A DNA stretch of 64,000 nucleotides, taken from Terebella lapidaria. Taxonomy: Eukaryota > Annelida > Polychaeta > Terebellida > Terebellidae. This document shows positions 21,811-32,300 of this stretch, piece after piece. The stretch covers positions 23,287,667 through 23,351,666 of the forward strand of contig OX424568.1 in assembly GCA_949152475.1 (NCBI GenBank). The letters run 5' to 3'. Under the pieces are notes generated by a model. It worked only from the letters and a program-made list of their open reading frames with translations. It searched no databases and had not been told where the DNA came from. The position numbers and the translations under genes were made by a program. Within the stretch, counting starts at the first letter, position 1; each line of letters starts with the position of its first letter.

Positions 21811-22561
21811 AGGTTACCGGACAATGTTTTAAATCTTAGATATTAGCCATTTTGTCCCATGATCTTGAGAACGAGGTCAAAGGTCAAATTCAAGGTCATA
21901 AGAATATTCAGCATATATCATTTCATGTCCGCAATTGATTCCTAAGCTGCAAAATCGACAATTAGCAAGATATTAACCATTTTGTTTTCTGACCTTGGAA
22001 ATGAGACCAGAGGTCATGAGAATATTCAGCTGTATTGTTAGCTGTAATATTGATAATGAGCGAGATTTCAGTGATTTTGTGTTCTGACCTTGAAAAAGAG
22101 GTCAAACGTCAAGGTCACGGAAGTTCTACATATGTCCACAATTGACTCCTAGTCTCTAATCGCAATATTAGGTGAGATATTGGCAATAATGTCTCCCATT
22201 ATAAAGCATAGGAGAATTCAACATGGGAAAGTTCTATTTCGGCCAAGTTTGGGCCAAAATGACCCAGTTCGAGCGTTTCAAGCACAATGAAACTTTTGCA
22301 CATCACAGGAGTACATATGAGGAGTGTTATGTACCAAAAAGAAAAAAAAAGTTACTGAACAGATTTTGAGGAAATGGCCGACAAAATCCAAAATCAGGCA
22401 TTTTTCGTCGAAAACGGCCACTATTCTGAAAAAAGCGAGAATCAGAAAACTAAACAACACCTTTCCTTAAAATCCTGTTAGGTATTTTTGTGCAAATGTT
22501 CAGAAAGAATCGACCGTAATCTTCCATGGCAATAGGTTATAGGCCAAAGTTCCGATAACCT
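21811..22561 (-). mobile_element. Non-autonomous TIR element with satellite core, copy B
   Basis: Starts AGGTTACCGGAC (21811-21822) and ends TTCCGATAACCT (to 22561), an imperfect terminal inverted repeat. Its interior is the reverse complement of parts of 42289-43680: satellite units with AGGTCAAAGGTCA at 21874-21886, then the segment with GGGCCAAAATG and GGCATTTTTCGTCGAAAA. It has fewer satellite units than copy A. No transposase. Confidence 0.75.
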
Positions 22562-23987
22562 GAAAATGACGTTGGCAACGGTCGAAGTTGGGCTGTACCA
22601 TGGATCCATTCACGCTATCATTACATAGATCCTCATCGAACATAAAGTTTACCCAATTTAATATGCATAGGCTATTAAAAGTATTCCAGTTAATTATTTA
22701 AGTATGAGGGATTTTATAAATAAATAATGATAGTCTCGTCATTTATTTTGGCAAGTTTGGTAGAAATATTTGCTAAATTTACAGCAAAAGTGTGCGGAGC
22801 TTTTCTGCCATGTTTCCACGTCATTATTCGAATTCCAAATAGATCATAACGAAAAGTAGCCAACATACGAGGAAACGTGTTAAAAATCTACTGTAAAACG
22901 ATGGATTTTCACTTACTTTTCACACATTAAATGAATAAAAAAAACGGCATTTCCGAGGTTACGGAGCATTGTATGAAATGTTTTACGCGTGAAAAAAATT
23001 GATACGCGTGATTTACATATTGTTTATGTTTAAACATTTACCACGCTATATTGCATTATGTCCACGCACTACTAATAACATGCATGTTTGTAATCTCTGC
23101 GGTGGTAGGGGTTCACAGGGTGGTCATAAGCGACGGAGCTTCACGAATGTGGTTTAAGGTTATCGTAACAAACACGCACGGAGAGCATTCATCAGGGGTT
23201 GGGTTCATTGATGGAATAACAGAACATTCAATGTCTCCGAGACGCCTCTGTGAAAAATGCCATTGTTTGATACAACCCAGAGTTACAAATACATTGGCTG
23301 AAAGCTAAAAATTATGATCATTGCAAAAGTATAATGTACAGGTGGAGTTAGATGCATGAAATTTTACATGTTATTTTTCAATATCACCTATACATTTCCA
23401 GTAAAAGTTAGTATATATAACATGGAGTTAAGTAGCGTTGAACTGCCAAGCACAGCAGAAACTTAAATAATATAGATAACTTCAGTTAGCATATCATATA
23501 AATTTGACCAGTTGACACGATCACGTCAGACAATAACATCAACACGAGATTTCGATAAGCAATAATCATTTTGCATATTTTGTACATGTAGATTCTATCT
23601 ACATTTCAACATCTATGAATTAATACTCTGCAATCAACACCTGTGAGAGTAGAAAATTGCATTATTCTAAACAGGACAGATGGACTTGGTAAAACCTTGG
23701 CCGAAAACATGATTCATATTGCTGGAGTACATTTAAAAAAAAAAAGATAATAATATCAGTTATTGCGGATGTCAAAGTGTCACATGCATCAGCGAATACA
23801 TATCCATTTTAGGCATAATCATATTTTTTCTTGACATAAAAATATTGGATTACACGGTGTGTGATAACTCAACGTTGTACGGTTTAGGAGTGTTCGTCAA
23901 TTTTTACTGCTCATAAACATTATACAGTATTGAACACTGTTCAGAAAGGGGATGTCTAATGTTGTAATCATTGTCTTCATATTTCAT
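22562..23987. other. Intergenic sequence downstream of the first BTB gene
   Basis: AT-rich with no gene recognised. Part of it must hold the 3' UTR of the minus-strand gene that ends at 23988; I could not place a polyadenylation signal with confidence. Confidence 0.4.
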
Positions 23988-25369
23988 CTAGCTCATGGTA
24001 TCGTGCTTGAATAAAATTACAGGAATTTGGCCACAATGAACATCTGTGCTCTTCCTTGAAGCAATGTGCTTCATGAATGTGAAAGTCACACCTTCTACTT
24101 CTATATTTGTCAGCCCATTTTCACCCTGATAACACTGGTCTTCCACCAATGTGACCTTCACTGCATGGCGGACACCCGCCTCCAGTCTGACTGGCTGCTC
24201 CAACATCACATCTTGTTTGACTTTGACTGTTTGACAACTGACTTTGAAACCTATTGCATCAGGTCTCCCTCTTTGACCCCATGCAGTACTGTTACTAGTG
24301 TTAGAGAAGCGTACAGCCCTCAGTATTCTGTTGGGAACGTACAATCTTGGGTAGAAGTTGAATCCAGCCTGCTGTAATTCCTTCCTCGAGATCACTCGTT
24401 GCCCACTACCTGACGATTCATGCATCGTGCATGTTGCAAGTAACTTGAAATGTTTATCACTCAGCAAATCCTGTAGGTTGTTGTTAACAATGTCTTTTAT
24501 TGTTGTGCTGCAGAATCTGACCTGGAACAGTGCATCTCCCAGGATGGTTCTGGTGTTCTCTTCTGTGTAGTCTCCTTTCTTTCCAAGTTTGTGCTCTGCC
24601 CATTTCTTGCAGGCCTTCAGTATCTGGATTTCATCATCTACAGATAGTGCATCACATTCCAGTAGCTTGACAAGTGACTCCTTTGATATCTCAAGAAACG
24701 ACTCACTGGCCAATACCTCTAGTGTTTTAATTTGAATCAACTCCAAACATTTAGACATGATATTTTCTAATCTTTGACTAACAGCATGTTCAAACACAGT
24801 ACAGACATTTCCTGTATCCATATTCTCTTCCAAAAATTCCACACACTTTCCCTCGAGACCATCCAAGATATACTTCCTGGCTGTCGTCATCAAGTACAAG
24901 ACATTATCAGCTGTTATGTCTGTTTTTTCGGTATAGATGAACCTGACAAACAACGGTGTCCTAATTTAATCTCACATTCGACAAAACCGAGTGTTCATAC
25001 CGTATTCATATCATAATTGTTATATCATAATATCATAATTTAAGATATGTTATTCAATAGCAGGAAAACTATATAAATATTTACCGCAACATATCTGTGA
25101 AGACAGTTGATTCGATGTCGAAGATGTCCACATCACCAGTTGATTCAGAGAATTTTTTATCAAACATAGCCTCAAACACCAGACTTCTGGACATCAGCAC
25201 GTACTTGTGAGCGGGAACAGTCACCACAGCGCCATCTGGTGACTGTATTGCGAACTTGATGTCACACGCCACCTGGTTGTCAAACATATAACTGTTACAT
25301 TCACGAAGGGTTTTCCCCACTTGCCAGCCTCTCACAGGCTTCACTGCCGCCATCTCCAGTCTTTAAAAT
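23988..25369 (-). CDS. BTB-BACK-PHR domain protein (two coding exons)
   Basis: Exon 1 coding is 25353-25085 and exon 2 is 24942-23988, joined across a GT/AG intron (donor CG|GTAAAT, acceptor TTTGTCAG|GTTC); the join gives a 407-aa protein. BTB domain about residues 26-125 (C-D-I-K-F, P-A-H-K-Y-V-L-M-S-R-S, F-I-Y-T-E), BACK about 132-235, and a C-terminal PHR-type domain about 280-404 (W-G-Q-R-G-R-P-D-A-I-G-F, G-V-T-F-T-F, G-Q-I-P). This order matches the BTBD1/2/3/6 family, adaptors that link substrates to Cul3 ubiquitin ligases. A splice acceptor at 25370-25372 just before the ATG implies a 5'-UTR intron. The PHR domain lacks about 50 residues in its middle relative to the family. A broken duplicate lies at 39597-41762. 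Confidence 0.85.
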
Positions 25370-27013
25370 CTGTAGAAACAAAAACATATAGGTTATCCAT
25401 CGGGACAACAATTATCTAATTCTACTAGTGCTACACACAAAGATACTTGGCGCTCGATTTTCATCTTCAAATATACCCACATATTTTGGAGTTGTGCATT
25501 AATATTTATACTTATAGATATCTCACTTAATACGTATTGTAAATAATATAACTACTGTATCAATTTCTCCTACCTGTGTATGCAGATATATCCACAAAAT
25601 TAGCAGTATGTGACGCAATATTATGTAACCTGACCAGGAAAATTTTGGTTCATGCAGGATATAATTCCTCGAAGGTCGCTATGTCCCGGATGGTAATGCT
25701 GAATGATTACAATTATTGATTGAACGTTCTGCATGGACGACAACAAGGAGATGTGCTATCGATTATGTGCATACGGGGGCGAGTGGGTGGGCGGTGTTAG
25801 AAAACAGTCCCTCTGTGTGAGGTACAAACATGTAGAATATTATTCTATACAACAATTATCAGTGTACAAATATGGATCTGAGAACGAAAGAGAAATGGCT
25901 GTTTGATTTTGAGAATGATGAAGCTCTTAGAGGGCTTGGGGGATGTAAGCGTATTCATGAGCGATACTCGTATGGTTTGGACAACGTTGAGAAACCAGGA
26001 ACTACTTCTCTGTTACGATATTCAGTTACGATATTCAACCCCGTCTCACCAATGGATAGTCATACCAAAAAATGTGAGCCAGCCTAATATAATGAGCAGC
26101 GTGCTTGATGACATCGACTAAAATAACAATTATCCGATGTTGAAAATATGAGAAATGTAACATTTTAACCCAAAATATGTTTGTCTACATATGTTTGTCA
26201 AAAAACTTCATAATGCTTTGTGGAACTTAGCAACGAAAGTGTTCCAATACAATTTACAGGGAGACAATTTCTAATGTTACCATTTTGTAAATAAAAAGGT
26301 AGCATTATTATTGAATGCTACTTTGAAGGGAGTTCGTAACTGTTTTTGCCATTATTGATGATAATAACGAAAGGTTTGTTGTTGTTGAAATTAATAATGT
26401 ACTTTATACGCATGAAACACCAGCAGTCCCAGATATTATCAAGTATTAAGTATAGCATGCAGTCAGTCAAGAACATCAACAACATTATTGTTCCACGGTG
26501 ATATTCCGGTGCTTAGATTTATTGCAAGGGTACTCATAACTTGTAGACGCTTTTCATATGGGCATGTTCATCATTTCATTGTACAATATTGACCAATAAC
26601 AACTTTATGAATATATTTAATTTCTGAGTAAATTGAAAACGGTGCTGAATTTTATGGACACCTTGCTATTTTTGGAGGGCGTACTCGATTGGTGACTACT
26701 ATTCTATGAACGACCATTCCTTTTATACCCGTATTCTTCGACGTCGAAAGCCTATATATGCACGACATCAATTGAAATAATACTTTACATACTTTACAAT
26801 GCCAGAAATGCCAGAAGACTTAGATACATTTAATTAGATTTCAAATATCAATAAGAATATACTTTGAGTTGAACATTTAAATTTTTTTATTGATATACTA
26901 AAACTTATAAAACACGCAATATTATAACGGATTATATAAGGAAGTATATATTTTTTGATAAGAATGAAATTCCCGATGTAACACTGAAACGATCCACGTT
27001 TGAGCGTCACAAA
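25370..27013. other. Intergenic, upstream of the first BTB gene
   Basis: Contains the presumed 5'-UTR intron and promoter of the BTB gene, with no box I can assign. A 71-codon plus frame at 25872-26087 has no recognisable domain. CAAA at 27010-27013 is the target duplication of element 1. Confidence 0.4.
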
Positions 27014-27909
27014 TGTGACGTTTGGTAATGACTTGTTTTCGGTGTGGCCCAAAAAACCTGGTTTCTCTGATCGTATAGACTTTATGTAACTCCCGCTCGT
27101 TGTGATTCGAGAGCCGTCACTAAATTGGTGTCCCCCAACGCTGGTGTATCATCACTCCGTAGCTCACCGGCTTCACTTAGGCAAGAAGCAACTCAGATGT
27201 AAATAAATTGAAGATTTATATACATCAAATCAACTTACAATTGTATGGCTGGTCACCCACGTGACGTACAAATATGAAGTTCAGACATGGAGCACTGTAT
27301 GATCACATTTCAAAAATAAATAGTGCACGAGGGCACAACTAAAAAGAGTTCTTAGCCGGCGGCGTCTCTCTGTCCCTTCCCGTTGAAGTTTCCCGTCCCG
27401 CTTAGTCGAATGGTTTCTCCAGGTAGTCGGTCTAAATCCCGGTTGACTCTAAGGCCCTGAAGAAGGAGTCGTCCGCACGGAGTTCGTCGAGTCCCTTGGC
27501 TGTGGCGGTGACGATCTCCCCACGGTCGATGTCGCTGTTGCAGTGCTCTCAGAGCGGCCGTCCGCTCTCCCTTATATAGCCAGGGTGGCTGCGCGCGCAT
27601 CTTCGTCCGCGAACGTATCTTCCGCACTCTTCTCCACGTGGTGAAGACTGCGTCCGCGAACGGTTCTTCCGCGAAGGCTCCTCTTCCGCGAACGGTGCTT
27701 CCGCGACTGATGCTTCCGCTGACGATGCTTCCGCAATCGTGCTTCCGCGAACGGTTCTTCCGCGAACGATGCTTCCGCTGATGATGCTTCCGCAATCGTG
27801 CTTCCGCGAACGGTTCTTCCGCGAACGGTGTCTTCGCAAGTGGACTTTGTAGATCACGTGACCGTTCCTAACGAACGTTTCAGCGCGGCAGTTGCATGGT
27901 TTTGTTACA
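27014..27909 (-). repeat. 3' LTR of element 1
   Basis: 896 bp, plus strand TGTGACGTTT...TTTTGTTACA. Same length as 37056-37951, and the translations across both are identical. It contains the TTCCGCGAA array (27606-27850) and a TATA box (27571-27578, minus strand). Confidence 0.95.
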
Positions 27910-27924
27910 ACTCCACCCTTTCTG
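27910..27924 (-). promoter_or_regulatory. Polypurine tract of element 1
   Basis: The minus strand reads CCAGAAAGGGTGGAGT directly before the 3' LTR. The same tract is at 53721-53735 in element 2. Confidence 0.75.
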
Positions 27925-28029
27925 GAGATCAACGTCCCCGTTGATCCTTTCTCTCTCTTCTTTTCTCTTCTTCCTCCTTCTTCGTCTTTTCCTGCCTGTC
28001 TGATGTTTACAGGGCTCTCTCCCTCCACT

Positions 28030-29118
28030 TCACTGGCGATCCACCTCGCTTTCGGACGTCTCCGCCAGCCTGTCTCGAGTGTCTGTATATGCTCGGAGCT
28101 GTTCCCGGAGCAGCTTGGTCTCTCGGACGTGGGCTCGCAGCTCCTTCCGGTGGCTCTTCTCTCGTTGAGAGGCCTCCCCTCGCAGCTGCAGCACCTCGGC
28201 CTCGAGCTGTCTCTGCTCCTCCTTGGCTTGGAGCCGAGCCTCCGCTTGGGTGAGGTGGCGTCGTCCCATGGCTATCGTGGATGCCAGGTCCTCCAGGGCC
28301 TTCTCTCCGGCAGTGACCGCTCTGCCCAGGCCCTCCACATACGGTCGCAGTTGGTCCTCCTCCTCCGGAACGGGCTTGAGGTACCAACTCAGGTCTAGGG
28401 GCTTGTAGGTAGGGGCCGAGTCTCTGGGAACGGGGGGTCCGTCGTCCTCGGGGGTGGGGGCCTCCGGGGATTCCGCCTCTCTCCGCTCCTGCTGAGACTC
28501 CGGTTCCTCTTCGCTATTCGGGGGGTCGTCCTCGGGGTCTGGGGCGTCCTCTGACCTGGGGGCGTCCTCCCGGGGGCTTGACGGCGTGGAGCTGGTCGTC
28601 CCGCTGGCCGCAAAGCTGACAGTCTTCAGCTCAGGGGCAGACACAGTAGTCGGACCATCTCGGGGGTCGGACACGGGCGTGTCGGTCGTCGTCCTCCTCC
28701 GTCCTGGCTTGAGGGTGTTGCCGCTGGCATGCGACGTCTCATGCCGGTCTCTGTCAGCTCGGCGGGCGAATCGCTGGCTGCACATCTTGCAGAGGTGCCG
28801 CCCCTCCTTCTGCGTGTGTTTGGTCGCCACGTGTCGGCTAAAGTTGGATGCCGTCACGTGGATCCGGCAGGGGCTGCACCAGCGTCGCCCTCTCTCGGTG
28901 GACAACTTCCGGGCAGGGGACCGTCGACCTCCTCGGGGCTCCTCACGACGCTCCCGGCTCCTCGAGCGCTCCCGCTTTCGGTCAGGCTTGGTAGGTGGGT
29001 CGCTCATCTTGTCGACTTCAAGGGGCAGAAAGTCAGCCAAGTCGAAATCTGGAACGTCCCCGAAATCTTCGTCTGCAAATGCGGGTATCTCAATGATCTG
29101 CAGAGTTGGTGTGTTCAT
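28030..29118 (-). CDS. Third ORF of element 1: C2H2 zinc-finger and coiled-coil protein
   Basis: 362 aa from an ATG in a good context (A at -3). Residues 8-36 are acidic with bulky hydrophobics (D-F-D-L-A-D-F-L), like an activation region. Residues 46-75 are Arg/Ser-rich and basic. Finger 1: C81, C84, H96, H101. Finger 2: C110, C113, H126, H130. A P/E/S-rich linker spans about 140-250, and a charged coiled coil about 265-360. There is no signal peptide or membrane segment, so it is not env. C2H2 pairs bind DNA or RNA and the coil suggests oligomers; a nuclear regulator acting on the element's own repeats is my inference. It lies 240 bp after pol and has its own TATA box and motif array upstream. 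A capsid-associated nucleic-acid binder is the alternative. In element 2 the fingers are deleted. Confidence 0.8.
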   Translation of the reverse strand: MNTPTLQIIEIPAFADEDFGDVPDFDLADFLPLEVDKMSDPPTKPDRKRERSRSRERREEPRGGRRSPARKLSTERGRRWCSPCRIHVTASNFSRHVATKHTQKEGRHLCKMCSQRFARRADRDRHETSHASGNTLKPGRRRTTTDTPVSDPRDGPTTVSAPELKTVSFAASGTTSSTPSSPREDAPRSEDAPDPEDDPPNSEEEPESQQERREAESPEAPTPEDDGPPVPRDSAPTYKPLDLSWYLKPVPEEEDQLRPYVEGLGRAVTAGEKALEDLASTIAMGRRHLTQAEARLQAKEEQRQLEAEVLQLRGEASQREKSHRKELRAHVRETKLLREQLRAYTDTRDRLAETSESEVDRQ

Positions 29119-29152
29119 GGTTGAAGTGATGACGGAATCGTAGGCCGGCCTG

Positions 29153-29345
29153 CTTATATAGAAAAGGCGCGGACCAGGGATCTGGGGGAAAAAGCATTGT
29201 CGTGGAACGAAATAACGTTTTTCGCTTGCTTCCGCGAACGGTTCTTCCGCGAACGCTGCTTCCGCGAACGTGCTTCCGCGAACGGTACTTCCGCGAACGC
29301 TGCTTCCGCGAACGCTGCTTCCGCGAACGGTTCTTCCGCGAACGC
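29153..29345 (-). promoter_or_regulatory. Internal promoter of the third ORF: TTCCGCGAA array plus TATA box
   Basis: Eight copies of a 15-bp unit (CTTCCGCGAACG plus 3 bp) occupy 29226-29345. In minus-strand sense they are followed by TATATAAG (29153-29160) and the ATG at 29118, some 35-42 bp downstream, leaving a very short 5' UTR. The layout copies the LTR, where the same motif array precedes a TATA box with the same core. Confidence 0.65.
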
Positions 29346-29357
29346 TCCCGTCATCGT

Positions 29358-32300
29358 TTACATCGTTTGGACTGCATTCCCGCTGTTTTCCACTCGTCCC
29401 TCGTCATCACTGGGGGTCCGGACTGGGGTCACATCGTCCGGATTGGGTATCCAGGCGTCGGTTTCAGGGGTGAACCAGCACCTTTTTATATTGTCAATGT
29501 GGACATCTTTAATCTTGCCACCGGGTCGATCTTGTATGGACACCATCCATCCGAGATGAGACTTCACAACGAGATAAGGTCCCGTCCACCCTAGTCCTAG
29601 TTTTGGTCTAGCCTTTGGAGGGTACCAATACATCACCCAGGTGCCCACCGGAAAATGTCGAGCGGCTGATTTTATGTCATGATGGCGCTTTTGTCGCACC
29701 GTAGCCGTCTTCAGGCACTCTCGGGCAGTCTCGTGAGCTTGTATGGTGGCTTCCTTCACCCATTCGACGTATTCGGACGCACACTCGGGGACTGGTCCTC
29801 CCAAATCGTCCGGTTTCGTCCGGTACCTCAGGTCCAATGGGGTGGTTGCCTCCCGTCCCATCATCATTCGAAATGGTGTACACCCGGTGCTTTCGTGTAC
29901 TGATGTTCTATAAGTCGCCATCACGTAGGGCAGATGGTCGTCCCAGTCGTCATGGTTCTCGTCCACGACCACGGCCAGAAGGTTCAGCAGGGTCCGGTTG
30001 AATCGCTCGACCATCCCGTCTGATTTGGCGTGATAAGGGGTCGTCCGAGTCTTCTCCCCTCCTAGGATCTTGATCATCTCAAGGAAAAGCTTACTCTCGA
30101 ACTCTCGTCCCTGGTCGGTGTGTATCTTGGCTGGCATTCCCAGGCGGCACACGAACTCAGTCACAAAGACGTCCGCCACCGTCTGAGCCTCATGGTTGGG
30201 TAGAGCGTAGGCCTCAGTCCACTTGGTGAAATAATCACCCACGACCAGTATATACCGGTTCCCAGAATTGGTGATCGTTCCAGGCTCCAAAATGTCCATG
30301 GCCACCCTTTCTAGCCGATCGCCTACCGGTAGATTTCCCATGGGGTGGTACTTGGGCCCCGGTCGCGGCTTTCTCCCACTACACTTCAGGCACTCCCGGC
30401 ACCAACGCTCCACGTCCTTCGTCATACCCGGCCAGTACATTCTCGCTTTTAGTCGGTGGACTGTTTTGGTGATTCCCTGGTGGCTCATCAGCTTGCCGGT
30501 GTGGACCTCCTTCATGACGGCGCGTCTCAGGACCTGTGGAACGACCAGTTGATGGATTGGTGCGTTCTGGCAAGCCGCTTGGTACCGCCGGTACAGAAGC
30601 CCATCACGTAGCTCCAGCTGGTCCCACTGTTGCCACAGAGTCTTCATTTGCTGACTTTTTGTTCTGACTTCGGGCCATGCAGGTCTCTCAGTGAAAATAT
30701 TCTTCCACCCGAGGATGCCTCCAACTTCAGGGTCGGCTCGTTGAAGGGTCACTAGGTCCTCCTGGGAATAACCATTCAGGACCTGGGCCTCCGGGGCTCC
30801 CTCCATCGGATTCCGGCGTCCTCCCGTAGCCATAGCCCGCGTGACAGCTAGCATTTGTTTGTCTGGATCTCGGAGCACAGGGTTGGGGCATGGGTCCAGG
30901 AAGGGCTCCTCTCGGCAGCGCATCCACACGTCGGCCGTCGCGCCGATCGCTGCTCCGGCCACAACCTCCGGTCCCAAACCATGCAGTGCGAGGAGCATCA
31001 TCAGGAGAAACCAAACCCAGGCAGAGGGGCGGAGCTGATGCAGGGTTCTGCAGACGCTCCTGGCTCCTTCCTCCGTCTGTGGGGGGCTCCGGTCAGGCAG
31101 GCATTCCTCGGTCGGCTGGGTAGTCGTCCTCGGGTCCTCCTGGCAGCGCACCTCCCAGATCTGGAATATCCCGACTCCATCTCCGCAATAGTAGTCCTCC
31201 GTCCAGGGCTCCACAGGGACCTCCCGCAAGATGTTAACTTGAGGTCCTCCGGGGCTCCATCCTTCTCCGCTGATCGGTGGAAGCAGATCCTCGTCAGAGA
31301 GGTCCTCCAGGGGTAGGGGACACTCCTCCTGAGTCGGACAGGCCTCCTCTTCTCCTTCGGGTCTTGTGGTGTGGCGAGGGGCGGGACAATCCGGTCTCCG
31401 GCACTGTCGGCATCTGGACATCCCGTCTGCATTCCCGTGTTGTACTCCCGGTCGGACCTCACACCTGAAGGCGTAGCTGGCGATGCGAGCTGCCCATCTA
31501 GCGATCATTCCTTCCGCATCCCGAAAGTTCAGTAGCCACTTGAGAGAGGCGTGGTCGGTTCGTAGTAAGAACGCTCTCCCCCACAAGAAATGTCTGAAAT
31601 GGTGTATCATACTGACGACGGCCAGGAGCTCCCGCTTGGTGGTGCAGTAATTCCGCTGGGTGTCCCTCAGGGTTCTGGAAGCATAGGCGATCACCCGCTC
31701 TCGTCCGTCCTGCACTTGGGATAAGACGCCTCCCACTCCGTAGCCGCTAGCATCAGTATCTAAAATAAATTCTTGGTCCATGTCAGGGTACACCAGCAGG
31801 GGGTGCTCGGTCAGGGGTTGACGCAGCGCCTCGAACGCCTGCTGATGAGCCTCGCTCCAATGGTAGTTGACTTCCTTCTTTAACAGGTGGTTGAGGGGTC
31901 CCGCTCGGGTGGCAAAGTCAGGGATGAATCTGCGGTAGTACCCCACGAACCCAAGGAAGCTCCTTAGTTCTGTCAAGGTGGTCGGAGGAACCATTTTTGT
32001 TACAGCTTCGACCTTGGCAGGGTCGCACTGGATGCCTCGGTCGGACACGACATGGCCCAGGAAGTTGACCTGTTGTCGAAACAGCTCACACTTGGCGGGT
32101 TTCAGCTTCAGCCCGGCAGCCTGCAGTCTCCGGAACACGTCCTCGAGGTTGTCCACGGCTTCTTGGAAAGTCTTTCCAAGACAGACGACATCGTCCAAAT
32201 AAATTAGACAACGCTTCCATTGGAGTCCCCTCAGTGCCAGCTCCATTAGACGTTCAAAAGTAGCCGGGGCCGTCGCCAATCCAAACGGCATCACTTTAAA

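Noticed and set aside
24066-25016. Plus-strand frames across the BTB gene
   Set aside because: Complement of the BTB coding exons; the minus strand has the domains and splice sites.
25872-26087. Small plus-strand ORF of 71 codons upstream of the BTB gene
   Set aside because: No recognisable domain, no homologue in the window, no splice or promoter context.
27600-27850. Heat-shock elements in the LTR arrays
   Set aside because: GAA and TTC blocks are three bases apart, not the two required for canonical nGAAn inverted repeats.
27352-28028. Arg-rich frames in the LTRs (also 37394-37899, 53203-53666, 62266-62861)
   Set aside because: They are by-products of the TTCCGCGAA array and GC-rich LTR sequence and are not conserved as proteins.
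28586-29143. Long plus-strand frames opposite the third ORF, gag and pol
   Set aside because: Antisense shadows of GC-rich minus-strand genes; no domains.
29154-29354. 66-aa minus-strand frame made of F-A-E-A-A and R-S-R-K repeats before the third ORF
   Set aside because: A 15-bp repeat without stops is open in all frames on both strands. Position, TATA box and lack of domain point to a promoter array, not a gene.
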